From the NCBI RefSeq assembly GCF_947496995.1, contig NZ_CANMFD010000003.1, forward strand, positions 124,001 through 188,000: a DNA stretch of 64,000 bases, written 5' to 3'. How positions within the stretch are numbered: position 1 is the stretch's first letter; each line of letters begins with the position of its first letter. Position numbers and translations under genes: made by a program. Below, piece after piece: positions 46,948-56,363 of this stretch. The stretch comes from an uncultured Roseibium sp. (GTDB lineage Bacteria > Pseudomonadota > Alphaproteobacteria > Rhizobiales > Stappiaceae). The notes beneath the pieces are model-generated. The model had not been told where the DNA came from and did no database searches. It saw nothing but the letters and a program-made list of their open reading frames with translations.

Positions 46948-48855
46948 TCAAATCTTGAGGTCCAGTCCGCCGCGTTGCTCCGCGAGCGTCATCCGGACGA
47001 TCTCTTCCAACATGGGGTCGATCTCCGCTGCCGTGCCCACGGCCTGCTCCTGGCCGCTTTCAGATCCCTGCTCCTGCCTGTCGTCGCCGGAGGCAAATTC
47101 ACCTCCGCCGTCCTGCTTCAGCGAAAACTGCATGTTCTCCGAATCCGGATTGAGGCCCGCGGCTTCCAGGGCCCTTTCGAGGCCGCGCTGGTCACGCAGG
47201 AACATGTCCAGTGTTTCCGGGCGATCGACGATCAGATGCGCATGCACGCTGCCGTCCGAGGAAACTTTCATGTTCACCTCGACCCGGCCGAGCTCCGGCG
47301 GATCGAAACGCATCTGGAAACGGGTGTTGCCGTTCTTCAGATTGCGGGCGATCTCCGCGGCCACCTGTGTGGCGACGTGACCGGACTGGCTCTGGTTCGG
47401 CGCCTGCAGGCTGTCGGTCCGCATTGCTCCGGAAAGATCGCCGCCGCGCACCGTCGCCGTACCGCCTTCACCGGTGAGGCTCAAATCGGCCCCGTTCACA
47501 ATCAGCTCGGCCTCGCCGCCTGCCATCATCGACGCGGTCGGGGAAAGTCCGGCGGCCGTCGAAGCTGCTGCGTTTCCACCCGCCAGGCGCGCTTCCGGCC
47601 GCACCGAGGCATCAGCTCCGGCCTGACCGCCTGCGGCGCGGTCAGCTAGCCTGTCTGCGAAGGTCGGCGATTTCGGATCCGCCGTTCCTTTGAGACCTGC
47701 CGTCTCGTCGCCTGACAGGGTCTCGCTCAAACCTGTGTCACCCGACCGGGGAGCGCCGGCGGCAGCCGCAGGAGATTGCAGCGGCACAGGCGCCTCACCG
47801 GGCCGAACTTGAGCCGTGACAGCAGCCTTCACCGCAGAATTGGCCTCTGCAGCGCCACCGGATTGCACTCCTTGTGCACCCCCTTCAACCGTCTTGCCCA
47901 TATTAAATGTCTGACTGTCGTCACCGGAGAGCGCCCCCGTCTGCCCGGCAGCGGAAAGTCCTGTCGGCTGTCCTGGCAGCTTCACCTGTTCCGCCGCTCC
48001 GGCGTCATTTCCCGGCCGAGAGGTCAAACCATCGGCAAGGGCACCCGCTGTTGCAGACTCCTGCCGGAAGGCTGCGGAGGATTGTGGGGGAACCGCGGTC
48101 TGCGCCCTGAGTTCCTTCGGCAGTTCGCTCTGCCATCTGCGCTCCGCCGGTCCGGCAGGGGTCGTTCCCGGAGCGGTAGACGCCAGAACGTCGCCGAAAG
48201 AGCCGGCTCCCGAAGCGGCCGCAGGCACCTGTCCGGCGCCGCCTGCCGCTCCAGCCTGCCCTTGCGGACCACTGCCCGGAAGACCGGCAATCTGCAGACC
48301 AGCTGATCCGGGAAGAGCCCCGCCAGATGAATTTGCACTCGAATTTTGACTTGCCAGCGCGGCGTCCCCGGCCTGAAACGAGGAGCTTGCGGCCTGCCCC
48401 GGCAACCCGGCAGCCGGCAGCGGCGGCAGATCAATTCCAGGCGCAACCGCGACGTCTGTCGTCTGGCTCTCATCCGTTGCCCCGTCGGCGTCTTCCGCGG
48501 GCAATCCGATCAGGGCTTCGTCGCCCTCCGTCTGCAGAGGATCCGCCACAACCTCACCGGCCGGGAGCTGAAGCATATCTTCAACCGGCGGCACATCGAG
48601 ACTTACCTTGATCCCCGGCGCGGTCGGCGCAGCAGCTCCGGACACGGCTTCTATACCCTGTGAGCCTTTGCCCGGCCTGGCACCCGAAGCTTCCGGGACC
48701 CGGCCCGCATCGGCTGCGCCGAGCTCGGCCGCAAATCCGGCACCGCCCGAGGCTTTTCCGGCATTACCCTGCTTCTGACCGGCGCCCTGCAAGGCGCCGT
48801 TCCCAGCCGCCAGAGCTCCGGCGGAAACATCGGTCGTCAATCCAAATGGCAGCAA
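46948..48855 (-). CDS. fliK: Flagellar hook-length control protein FliK
   Basis: A 635-residue protein that is Ala, Gly, Pro and Gln-rich over its first 480 residues, the disordered ruler typical of FliK, and ends in the FliK C-terminal domain (MRFDPPELGRVEVNMKVSSDG, LERALEAAGLNPDSENMQF). FliK measures the hook and switches export specificity. It is long for the family, fitting a ruler protein. flgD follows; together they form a hook-assembly unit. The first residues (MLPFGLTTDVSAG) have a weak ribosome site. Confidence 0.9.
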   Translation of the reverse strand: MLPFGLTTDVSAGALAAGNGALQGAGQKQGNAGKASGGAGFAAELGAADAGRVPEASGARPGKGSQGIEAVSGAAAPTAPGIKVSLDVPPVEDMLQLPAGEVVADPLQTEGDEALIGLPAEDADGATDESQTTDVAVAPGIDLPPLPAAGLPGQAASSSFQAGDAALASQNSSANSSGGALPGSAGLQIAGLPGSGPQGQAGAAGGAGQVPAAASGAGSFGDVLASTAPGTTPAGPAERRWQSELPKELRAQTAVPPQSSAAFRQESATAGALADGLTSRPGNDAGAAEQVKLPGQPTGLSAAGQTGALSGDDSQTFNMGKTVEGGAQGVQSGGAAEANSAVKAAVTAQVRPGEAPVPLQSPAAAAGAPRSGDTGLSETLSGDETAGLKGTADPKSPTFADRLADRAAGGQAGADASVRPEARLAGGNAAASTAAGLSPTASMMAGGEAELIVNGADLSLTGEGGTATVRGGDLSGAMRTDSLQAPNQSQSGHVATQVAAEIARNLKNGNTRFQMRFDPPELGRVEVNMKVSSDGSVHAHLIVDRPETLDMFLRDQRGLERALEAAGLNPDSENMQFSLKQDGGGEFASGDDRQEQGSESGQEQAVGTAAEIDPMLEEIVRMTLAEQRGGLDLKI

Positions 48856-49197
48856 TTGCGCCCCCGATCTCCTCGCCCACCCCGTGGACGCATTTCGTCA
48901 CCGCTTTGGTAAGCAAGCGCCGGGCCAGTTTAAATCACCCGTCGAGATAATTGTTTTCATTGATTTATTCCTGGCTTCACACCGCGCAAAGCCCCGCAAC
49001 GGGCGGCAAGCTTTGCCCATGCGGCAATGCGTGCCTGCCATGCGGACCATGGAATTGGCAGGGGCACGGCTTATCTGTATAGTGCCGCCAACTTAAAAAC
49101 GGACCGCAGCGCCACATCTTGACGGCGCAAGGGCAAGAAAACGCAGTCTTGCGCCGCCCTGCCGGTCGGAAAACGAAGACTTCTGGAAGTGTAATTG
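48856..49197. other. Intergenic region between fliK and mnmA
   Basis: fliK and mnmA diverge. The mnmA promoter is at 49055-49083. A fliK promoter should lie in the AT-richer left part (48890-48970), but no CtrA box or sigma-54 (-24/-12) element with correct spacing was found. No small gene is supported. Confidence 0.6.
49055..49083 (+). promoter_or_regulatory. Sigma-70-type promoter of mnmA
   Basis: TTGGCA (49055-49060), 17-base spacer, TATAGT (49078-49083): five of six matches in each hexamer with ideal spacing. The predicted transcript start near 49090 leaves a leader of about 108 bases before mnmA. Confidence 0.75.
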
Positions 49198-50376
49198 ATG
49201 CGAAACAGTCTGGACCTTCCCGGCCGCCCGGAAGACACGCGGGTCGTTGTCGCCATGTCCGGCGGTGTCGACAGCTCTGTCGTTGCAGCGCTGATGAAGG
49301 CCGAAGGGTATGACGTCATCGGCGTCACGCTCCAGCTCTATGATCACGGCGCGGCCGTCAGCAAGGCAAAGTCCTGTTGCGCGGGGGTCGATATTCACGA
49401 TGCCCGCCGCGCCGCGGAGACAATCGGCATTCCCCATTATGTTCTGGATTACGAAAGCCGCTTCAAGGAACAGGTGATGGACCGGTTCGCCGACAGCTAT
49501 ATTGCCGGTGAAACCCCGATCCCCTGTGTCTCCTGCAACCAGACCGTCAAGTTCACCGATCTTCTCAAGACCGCGCGGGATCTCGGCGCAGACGCGCTGG
49601 CCACCGGCCATTACGTGCGCTCCGCGGCAGCGGGCAACAGGCGCGCGCTCTACCGCCCGGCCGATCTCGACCGGGACCAGAGTTATTTCCTGTTCGCAAC
49701 CACCCAGGAGCAGCTGGATTTCGTCCGCTTCCCCCTCGGCGGCATGCCCAAGGCGAAGGTGCGCGAACTTGGCGCCGAATTTGGACTTTCCGTTGCCAAC
49801 AAGCCGGACAGCCAGGACATCTGCTTCGTACCCAACGGCGACTATGCCGCCGTCATCCGCAAGCTGCGCCCCAATGCGGCCGAACCGGGCGACATCGTCC
49901 ACATGGACGGCCGCGTGCTGGGCACCCATGACGGCATCATCCATTTCACCATCGGCCAGCGCCGCGGCATCGGCGTTGCGACCGGCGAGCCGCTCTATGT
50001 CGTGCGTCTCGACCCCGAAACCCGGCGCGTCGTCGTCGGTCCCAGGGAAGCACTGGCGACCCGCACCATATTGTTGCGCGAGCTCAACTGGATCGGCGAC
50101 CAGCCGCTTGACGAAGGCGATGAAATCGAGGTCTTCGCCAAGGTCCGTTCAACCCGCCCCCCGGCTCCGGCGACCGTGCGCATGCTCAACGGCAAGGCCT
50201 TTGTCGACCTTGCCAACGGCGAAACCGGCGTCGCCCCCGGCCAGGCCTGCGTCTTCTTCGACAATGACGACGAAACCGCCCGCGTGCTGGGCGGCGGCTG
50301 GATCCACAAGACCGAACGAACCGGCACCTGGGCTATCGATTTTCCCCAGGTCGAAAGCCCGGTTTCCGCGGCCTGA
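49198..50376 (+). CDS. mnmA: tRNA-specific 2-thiouridylase MnmA
   Basis: A 392-residue enzyme that thiolates U34 in tRNAs for Lys, Glu and Gln. The PP-loop [10 protein letters not shown] is at 19-28 and the catalytic cysteines are Cys113 (PCVSCNQ) and Cys209 (SQDICFVP). The C-terminal beta-barrel with [10 protein letters not shown] and the QACVFFD segment is complete. The ATG at 49198 follows GGAAG by 9 bases; the TTG directly before it is not needed. The tRNA gene is just downstream. Confidence 0.95.
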   Translation: MRNSLDLPGRPEDTRVVVAMSGGVDSSVVAALMKAEGYDVIGVTLQLYDHGAAVSKAKSCCAGVDIHDARRAAETIGIPHYVLDYESRFKEQVMDRFADSYIAGETPIPCVSCNQTVKFTDLLKTARDLGADALATGHYVRSAAAGNRRALYRPADLDRDQSYFLFATTQEQLDFVRFPLGGMPKAKVRELGAEFGLSVANKPDSQDICFVPNGDYAAVIRKLRPNAAEPGDIVHMDGRVLGTHDGIIHFTIGQRRGIGVATGEPLYVVRLDPETRRVVVGPREALATRTILLRELNWIGDQPLDEGDEIEVFAKVRSTRPPAPATVRMLNGKAFVDLANGETGVAPGQACVFFDNDDETARVLGGGWIHKTERTGTWAIDFPQVESPVSAA

Positions 50377-50417
50377 AGGCGACAGCAAAACAATCCGGGC
50401 AGGCGCAAATTCCACGC

Positions 50418-50446
50418 TTGACGCCCGCCCGCAGCCTCACTATAAG
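50418..50446 (+). promoter_or_regulatory. Sigma-70-type promoter of the tRNA gene
   Basis: TTGACG (50418-50423), 17-base spacer, TATAAG (50441-50446), with a GC-rich discriminator typical of stable-RNA promoters. Transcription should start near 50453, about 36 bases before the tRNA. Confidence 0.75.
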
Positions 50447-50488
50447 CACCCCACGTCGCGCAGGCCTTTCGGCCCATGCCGCATGGAT

Positions 50489-50565
50489 GGCGGAGTAGCT
50501 CAGCTGGTTAGAGCAGCGGAATCATAATCCGCGTGTCGGGGGTTCAAGTCCCTCCTCCGCTACCA
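50489..50565 (+). tRNA. tRNA-Met (anticodon CAT), probably elongator
   Basis: A 77-base cloverleaf with genomically encoded CCA. D-arm GCTC...GAGC, anticodon stem GCGGA/TCCGC around the loop ATCATAA (anticodon CAT), T-arm GGGGGTTCAAGTCCC, acceptor GGCGGAG with CTCCGCT (G1-U72 wobble). It resembles alphaproteobacterial elongator tRNA-Met. The CAT anticodon is shared with the lysidine-modified tRNA-Ile2, which I consider less likely. Confidence 0.9.
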
Positions 50566-51258
50566 TTTTTCATATTAAAATTCAGAGACTTACAACAAAC
50601 AGCGCCAATTGACTGGCGGTCTCTTGTTGTAGCGCGCAAGTTCGTTTGGCATCCATTTTTTCTGCAAACAGAGCCTTTTCGGCATTAAAATACGACTTGA
50701 TTAATGCTCTTTCATTGGACGCCAAAAATAGCGGTTTGAGAGAGCACGAGCTGGAGGGCCCTCCGGCAGGGTTTTTCGAAGCGACTACTTTGCACCTTGA
50801 TTTCAAACGCTCTGTCAGCAGCGGCACACGCCCAATGATCTAATTCAAGTTGACTGCGCTTTCACGACCAATCGGCGGGAGGGAGGCCAGAATAGTTCTT
50901 CTGCCGGATTTGCCGACAACGAGACAATGCCTTTTAGACAAAATTGGATTATAGAAAATAAAATTCAGAATACTAACAAATATTAGACATACTAAGAAGC
51001 ATATAATTAGAATTATTTAATAATTTAAATACGACAAATCGCAAAACCTAGATTTTAAACTAATAAAGATCACAGGATAATTCGTGAATCATTTCACTCT
51101 ACAAACATTATGTATATTACATCCTTTTTTTAATTGTTAATACCATATTTACAATTTTTGATAGAAATTTCGGCAACTAGGAGCTGCTGTCGCATCTATG
51201 CGATCGGTGCGTCCGCGAAGGCCAAGAGAGCTCAAATGCTCAGTGCAGGAGAAATTGT
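50566..51258. other. AT-rich region beside the tRNA gene, likely foreign
   Basis: Nearly 700 bases without a supported gene. The first 270 bases have normal composition and overlapping weak frames on both strands (50582-50827 minus, 50646-50843 plus), possibly decayed remnants. From about 50935 to 51180 the sequence is extremely AT-rich, unlike the rest of the window. No integrase, direct repeat of the tRNA 3' end, or tRNA fragment was found. CAGGAG at 51244-51251 region is the ribosome site of the next gene. Confidence 0.6.
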
Positions 51259-54021
51259 ATGAAATCGACAGTTTTGAAACGCTTGTTTTTTGGGGGCTTT
51301 ATCACTTTAGCACCCTGTCTTGCCAATGCGAACACTGCTACCGCTACGCTCACAGTCACTTCCCAACACCCTATCACCGTGACAATCGGCAGAGATGCAC
51401 CCTCCTGCAAGGTCACAGCGTCGTCCCCTTGCACCAAGACGGATCTGCCCACCGGCGGATTGGACCTTACGTTCGATGTCACTGAGGGAACGATCCTTCA
51501 AGGAGGTACGCTGGCATGCAAGTCAATCGAGCCGGGTATCGGAACGATCCACACTTCAATTTCCGTCAAAGCGGGCGCCCACACCTGCGAGTTGACTGTC
51601 AAACCGGCGTTCGATGTTACAGCGTCTGGTGCCGGACTGAGCACGCTTTCGGCGAAGGAAAGCAAGACTCATCCGTGTTATCAAGTTGCTAGCAGCAGCC
51701 CCCAGACTTGGGAGTGCCCATATAGTGGTACGACGGAAACCCTCACGCTAACGCCCGGACTTGCAAGCGGGATATTTCTCGGGGGCGGGCAAGGTGCCTG
51801 TGCCGACGCCTCTGCGGCCGGCTTTTCCGTCACCGTCACGCCAACCAATTTCAGCTGCATCCTGTATACGGGAAGCCAGCAACCGGACGACGGCTGGTGG
51901 ACCATGGCCGGACAGAACAGCAGCTATCTCGCGCTACAGCGGAATGCCACTCATTCTGAAAGTATGCTGGGCATGATCTTCACCCAGGATCCTTCCGGTG
52001 CAGCGGTCTGGTACATGCTGAACGCCTATTGGAACGATCAGACCGCTGCCTTCACCGGCACAGCAAATACTTATTCCGCTGCGCCGGCCCTTCCTGCGGG
52101 TTTTGATACTTTGGCAGCGCCCCGGGTGGACGAGATTGTAGCCGATATAACCTTATCCTTCTCGGGAAGCGGTGCCGGCAGTCTTGTTTGGACATCCAGA
52201 GCGGACGGTATGCAGGAAACCATTTCCCTGACGCGCGCCCACAGCAGAGCACAAGGACAGCTATCCGATGCACCGGCTACCGGCTGGTACGGTGCCAATG
52301 TTTCAACTTCGCCACTTGTCCTCGGCGGGACGGGCATGTTCCTCGAGATGTGGGGAACCGACAGCGCGCCTAATGCTCTAATGGGTGTTTACTGGTACGA
52401 ACCAATGACAGGCAAGCCCAGGTGGTGGATTTCCGATCAGGCTGGAACAACCGTGACGCCATATTCGGTAAAAGATACGCAAACCGGTTGGACAATGGCC
52501 ACGCATTTCGACAGCGGATCAGACTTCCTTACCGGTTTCGGCGTCGAACGGGCGTCGGATACGAGCGGTGTGTTTCGCCTTCTCCCGTTAAAAGTCGAGC
52601 TGGTTGGCCAGACTAGCAGCACAATTGCGACATTTGATCCCTATACTGCCTGGGGGGATACGACACATGGCTACTGGATGTCCCTTGGCTCGGAAGATAC
52701 CGGCTTGGCCGACCCCTATGTCACCTTTTTCCCCGGCAGCAATTCAGCTGATCAACTGCGGTATGTGCCAACATCAGGCAACAATGCCAATAGCTTGATC
52801 GGTTTTCCGAGCACCACTTCGGTGAGACTGTCAGACATTGCAAGCGCTGCGCTGTTCGCCAGCAATCAGACGGTGGGCGGAGATCTTTATTTCTCGGATA
52901 AACCGCTTGAGATGAAAGTAAGAAACACCTGCACCCCGGTCACCGCCACGCAGTTTCAAGCGCCGTCCCCTGTCGACAGCACCGACTGCAACTATAAGAC
53001 ACGCTGGCAGTTCATCGAGCTCGGCGGCGTGTTCGATGTTACCTATATCAATCTCTATTCTATTCCCGTTGCAATCAATCAAGGTGCAAGCCGCTATGGG
53101 GAGCCGCTTGCCGACAAGTCGTTATCCGGCTTGTCCGGCGACCTCGCAACCTTGGCCGGCAGCAACTCGGGCACGGTAACCGTTAAAAACACCGCGGGTG
53201 AAACTGTCCGCGTGATCAGTCCCGCCAACGGCAGCAAATGGGCTGGACATTACCCCGGATTTGCGGACTACTTGAGCAGTGCTTTCAACGAACAGACTGG
53301 CACGCCGACGGTACCGATTTCAGTCAGCAACACCTACGAAAGTGCGGCAAGGGATTCCGACAGTACGATCTGTTCGGCAGCTGCGTTTGAAAAACAGGCC
53401 TATTCGACTTCCTCGGTCACCTATCACTCAACTGGTGCCACGCAGGGGGCGTTGACCATCGTTGGCAGCGCCAAAGTAATTGACGATTTCACGATTACTG
53501 CCTACACGCCGGTTACACCCCGGCCCACGGGTTGTTCCGGGAGCACCGGGGCGCAAACCTGTTATACACCCGGTTTGACCCCGGCTGCGTTTTCCAACGC
53601 GATCTACGAAGCCGTCGTGTATTACAGTGTCAAAAATCACGCATGCACCTCCGGCCAAATCGAAAGCAACGGGTCGAACAATGTATTCTCGGCTGTGGTG
53701 CGCGATGTTTTGGTGGGGCTCGCCAGCGGCTTTGTGGATAGCACGACGAAGAGCCCGGAAGGGCTTAACCCAGCCAACAAAACCTACGGCAAGATGACGA
53801 GTGCACAATGGTCAGCGGATGCGGCCAAGCTGTTTCATCAGGTGCAGTCGAGCGCTTATTACAATACATGGGCAGCGGAAATCAGAGAAACATTCGGAAG
53901 TGGCGTCTATAGTTTCCAGTATTCGGACTTTTTCGCCAAAGACGGTCCGATCGGAAACCCTCAGCTCTCGCTTGTCCCGATGGTGCCAGTCGGCGTGAAA
54001 ATCCTCGATTCATCCCAATAG
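51259..54021 (+). CDS. Secreted multidomain protein, duplicated W-rich domain and GH64-like C-terminal part
   Basis: A 920-residue exported protein: signal peptide (1-24, ending ANA), a Cys-containing N-terminal beta domain (25-200), two copies of a W-rich domain (about 205-275, GWW to VWYML; about 340-400, GWYG to RWWISD), and a C-terminal part (about 525-915) resembling GH64/thaumatin-like beta-1,3-glucanases (VGGDLYFSDKPLEMKV, TRWQFIELGGVFDVTYINLYSIPVA, YNTWAAEIRETFGSGVYSFQYSDFF). A glucan- or cell-wall-binding or degrading role is inferred. Lower GC than neighbours, AT-rich upstream DNA and the tRNA and IS relic on either side suggest acquisition. Confidence 0.75.
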   Translation: MKSTVLKRLFFGGFITLAPCLANANTATATLTVTSQHPITVTIGRDAPSCKVTASSPCTKTDLPTGGLDLTFDVTEGTILQGGTLACKSIEPGIGTIHTSISVKAGAHTCELTVKPAFDVTASGAGLSTLSAKESKTHPCYQVASSSPQTWECPYSGTTETLTLTPGLASGIFLGGGQGACADASAAGFSVTVTPTNFSCILYTGSQQPDDGWWTMAGQNSSYLALQRNATHSESMLGMIFTQDPSGAAVWYMLNAYWNDQTAAFTGTANTYSAAPALPAGFDTLAAPRVDEIVADITLSFSGSGAGSLVWTSRADGMQETISLTRAHSRAQGQLSDAPATGWYGANVSTSPLVLGGTGMFLEMWGTDSAPNALMGVYWYEPMTGKPRWWISDQAGTTVTPYSVKDTQTGWTMATHFDSGSDFLTGFGVERASDTSGVFRLLPLKVELVGQTSSTIATFDPYTAWGDTTHGYWMSLGSEDTGLADPYVTFFPGSNSADQLRYVPTSGNNANSLIGFPSTTSVRLSDIASAALFASNQTVGGDLYFSDKPLEMKVRNTCTPVTATQFQAPSPVDSTDCNYKTRWQFIELGGVFDVTYINLYSIPVAINQGASRYGEPLADKSLSGLSGDLATLAGSNSGTVTVKNTAGETVRVISPANGSKWAGHYPGFADYLSSAFNEQTGTPTVPISVSNTYESAARDSDSTICSAAAFEKQAYSTSSVTYHSTGATQGALTIVGSAKVIDDFTITAYTPVTPRPTGCSGSTGAQTCYTPGLTPAAFSNAIYEAVVYYSVKNHACTSGQIESNGSNNVFSAVVRDVLVGLASGFVDSTTKSPEGLNPANKTYGKMTSAQWSADAAKLFHQVQSSAYYNTWAAEIRETFGSGVYSFQYSDFFAKDGPIGNPQLSLVPMVPVGVKILDSSQ

Positions 54022-54375
54022 AGTGGGTGCCCGCCAGACCCGAACTGCTGAGAGGCGCGGAAGGAAAGCGACAAGGTCTACGAATATCGCAAGCTTCATA
54101 AAGACCTGCTTGATCAGCAGGAACGGGTGGAAAATACCGGTTGAGCTAGAGGTGCGCCAAGGACATGGCCTGCGCACCTCCAAGGGCCTGTAAATCAGCC
54201 TCTAACTGTCCCGATATGCCGTCCGTAGACTTCGGCGCGCGTCCTTGTCGCGCGCCCTTCATAAGCGCGTCCACAACGTCGGTACAAAACCTCAGGCACC
54301 GGCGCGCGAACGCTGCGCTTGTCCGGGCCAGTTCGCCGCCGGTCCAAACCGGCCGGCAGATGCCCCTCTTCCCGC
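54022..54375. other. Intergenic region with transposase relic
   Basis: Downstream of the secreted protein and of dctM (convergent). It holds the 31-codon IS3-type relic at 54052-54144; the remaining 230 bases are GC-rich, with open frames on both strands that have no ribosome sites and run into dctM, so no further gene is called. No T-rich terminator was seen. Confidence 0.6.
54052..54144 (+). pseudogene. IS3-family transposase OrfB fragment
   Basis: Bounded by an in-frame TGA before 54052 and a TGA at 54142, this 30-codon stretch reads ESDKVYEYRKLHKDLLDQ in its centre, close to the ESxKVYGYRKLHDDLLDQGE segment found near the N-terminal end of a group of IS3-family OrfB transposases. Nothing else of the element remains. 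It marks past insertion at the edge of the islet. Confidence 0.6.
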
Positions 54376-55686
54376 TTACCCCCGGGACGGCAACCAGGTG
54401 GCAAGGGGTGGGAAGAGGATCAGCAGGACCACCACCAGAAGCGAACACAGGATGAAGGGGATCGCCGCGCTGTAGATCTCCTTCATGGTGGTGCCGGGTG
54501 GTGCAACGCCTTTCATCACGAACAACAACAGGCCAAAGGGCGGCGTGGTGAAGCTGATTTCCAGCGCCAGCAGCATGACCAGCCCGAACCAGATCGGGTC
54601 GAAGCCGATGCTTGTGGCCAGCGGAAAGAAAATCGGCACCGTCAGCAGCATGATGGAAATCTGTTCCATGAACATGCCGAGCAGGAGCAGCACCGCGAAC
54701 ATCACCAGCAGCATGTAGGTCGGCTCCAGCTCGAAGCCCGTGGCCCAGGAAATCAGACCTCGGGACGCGCCGGAGAAGGCCAGAAGCTGGCTGAAGGTGG
54801 CCGAGCCGAACACGATCAGATAGGCCATCAGCGTCACCCGCAACGCCCCCCAGACCGATGCCTTGACCGATTGCCAGGTCAGGCACCGGTAGAGCGCGGC
54901 CAGGATGAACACACCCAGCGCGCCGAAGGCCGCCGCTTCCGAAGGCGTGACGAAGCCGTTGATCATCAGCACCACGATGACGGCCATCAGACCGATTTGC
55001 GGCACCACGTCGGTCAGGAGAAGCGACAGTTTCTGTCCGGGCCCCATGGGCTCCACGTCATAGGCCGGTGCGGCCAGCGGATCGCGTTTGGTCTGCAGCC
55101 AGATGGTCAGAATGTAAAGGCCGGCCAGGATCAGTCCGGGAATGATGCCCGCCACCAGCAGAGCACCGACATCGATCTGGGCGAGGGTTGCCAACAGCAC
55201 GGCCAAAGCGGACGGGGGAATGATGATCGCCAAGCCACCGGTGCCGAGGATCGGGCCGATGGACATGTGACTCTTGTAGCCACGCGCCTTCATCTCCGGA
55301 ACCATCAGGCTTCCGAGCAGCGCGGTGGACCCCATCGACGAGCCCGACAGCGTCGAGAACCCGGTTCCGCCCAGAACCGTCACATAGCTCAGGCGCCCCG
55401 GCAGCTTGCCCAGCAGCCGGTCGATGGCATTGAACATCCGCCCGCCGAGGCCGGTCTGGAAGAAGACTTCTCCCATAAGCAGGAAAAGCGGGATCGGGAC
55501 GAGCGCGAATTTCGTCAGCGCGCCGAGACCATTGTTCAGCAGCGCGCTGACACCGCGCTCGCCGCCCATGAAGATCCAGGCACCGATGATATTGGCGGCC
55601 AGAAAGGCCAGCGCCACCGGCATGCCGATGGCCATGAGAAAGACGATGCTGCCGAGCAGGACCGCGAGCGCTTCGTACCATTCCAT
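54376..55686 (-). CDS. dctM: TRAP transporter large permease DctM
   Basis: A 436-residue DctM subunit, the 11-12-helix membrane channel of a TRAP carboxylate transporter. N-terminal SIVFLMAIGMPVALAFLAANIIG, the conserved PLFLLMGEVFFQTGLGGRMFNAID and C-terminal ISFTTPPFGLLLFVMKGVAPP are typical. Its ATG overlaps the dctQ stop by one base (TAATG). Last gene of the minus-strand arm; ends near the IS relic. Confidence 0.95.
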   Translation of the reverse strand: MEWYEALAVLLGSIVFLMAIGMPVALAFLAANIIGAWIFMGGERGVSALLNNGLGALTKFALVPIPLFLLMGEVFFQTGLGGRMFNAIDRLLGKLPGRLSYVTVLGGTGFSTLSGSSMGSTALLGSLMVPEMKARGYKSHMSIGPILGTGGLAIIIPPSALAVLLATLAQIDVGALLVAGIIPGLILAGLYILTIWLQTKRDPLAAPAYDVEPMGPGQKLSLLLTDVVPQIGLMAVIVVLMINGFVTPSEAAAFGALGVFILAALYRCLTWQSVKASVWGALRVTLMAYLIVFGSATFSQLLAFSGASRGLISWATGFELEPTYMLLVMFAVLLLLGMFMEQISIMLLTVPIFFPLATSIGFDPIWFGLVMLLALEISFTTPPFGLLLFVMKGVAPPGTTMKEIYSAAIPFILCSLLVVVLLILFPPLATWLPSRG

Positions 55687-56192
55687 TATTCGTGTATCCC
55701 CGCCTCGCCAGAATGCATGAGCTCTTTTCCGAAGACGAAACGTGCAAACTCGATCGCCATCACACCGAAGGCGATCGGGAAGGAAATCGTCAGCATCCAG
55801 CGGGGAAAGAAATAGGCCCGCACGTCATAGTCGCCGCGCGCAATATTGGTCTGGAACAGGTCGAAGCCCTTCCAGGCAAGCACGAGACAAACCAGCACGC
55901 ACAGGAATGCGACCAGCCGGCTGACGACGACCTTCCCCATTGGGGGAAGCTTGGCGGTCACCAGTTCGATATGCACATGCCCTTTCTTGCGCACCAGCCA
56001 GGGCGCGCCCAGCATGGTCATGTAGAGCAGCGCATATTCGGCGGATGTGAACAGCCAGGCGAAGGGCTGAATGCCGATGTTTCTCATCACCACGGAGATG
56101 ACGATCGACACCATCAGCCAGACAAGCATCAGGGCGGCAACAAGGCCCATGAATTCCACCAGCCTGTCATATATTCGCGTCATCAAATGCAT
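55686..56192 (-). CDS. dctQ: TRAP transporter small permease DctQ
   Basis: A 168-residue DctQ subunit with four membrane helices, including the FTSAEYALLYMTMLGAPWLVRKKGHVHIELV signature region. CCGGAGG lies 6 bases before the ATG. Co-translated with dctM. It is separated from dctP by 171 bases containing a strong hairpin. Confidence 0.93.
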   Translation of the reverse strand: MHLMTRIYDRLVEFMGLVAALMLVWLMVSIVISVVMRNIGIQPFAWLFTSAEYALLYMTMLGAPWLVRKKGHVHIELVTAKLPPMGKVVVSRLVAFLCVLVCLVLAWKGFDLFQTNIARGDYDVRAYFFPRWMLTISFPIAFGVMAIEFARFVFGKELMHSGEAGIHE

Positions 56193-56323
56193 CGCAGCCT
56201 CCGGACCGCCGGCACCCTCCAGATGAATACGGAGCCGCCGGACCCGATGTTCGGATCCGCGGCAGGCTTGCCCCGCCCATCAGGTGTCACCCGTATTCTT
56301 TCAAAGTGCTCCAGGACATGGAA

Positions 56324-56351
56324 AGGCCCGGCGCCCTCGGGCGCCGGGCCA
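56324..56351 (-). terminator. Hairpin between dctP and dctQ (partial terminator or RNA-stabilising stem)
   Basis: An 11-bp perfect GC stem (56325-56335 with 56340-56350) with a 4-base loop, just after the dctP stop; on the minus strand it is followed by only TTTC. This position is common in TRAP operons, where it can raise the amount of the binding protein over the membrane subunits. Confidence 0.75.
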
Positions 56352-56363
56352 GGATGTTACCGG

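Noticed and set aside
49030..49062. TGGCA/TTGCC words near fliK resembling a sigma-54 promoter
   Set aside because: The GG and GC elements are 8 or 12 bases apart instead of the required 10.
50489..50565. tRNA-Ile2 (lysidine-modified CAT anticodon)
   Set aside because: Acceptor and anticodon arms look like alphaproteobacterial elongator tRNA-Met; a covariance-model run would decide.
50582..50843. Overlapping weak frames on both strands next to the tRNA
   Set aside because: Neither has a ribosome site or family; they may be decayed remnants of an inserted element.
54146..54886. 246-codon minus-strand frame between the transposase relic and dctM
   Set aside because: Overlaps dctM in another frame and lacks similarity or a start signal.
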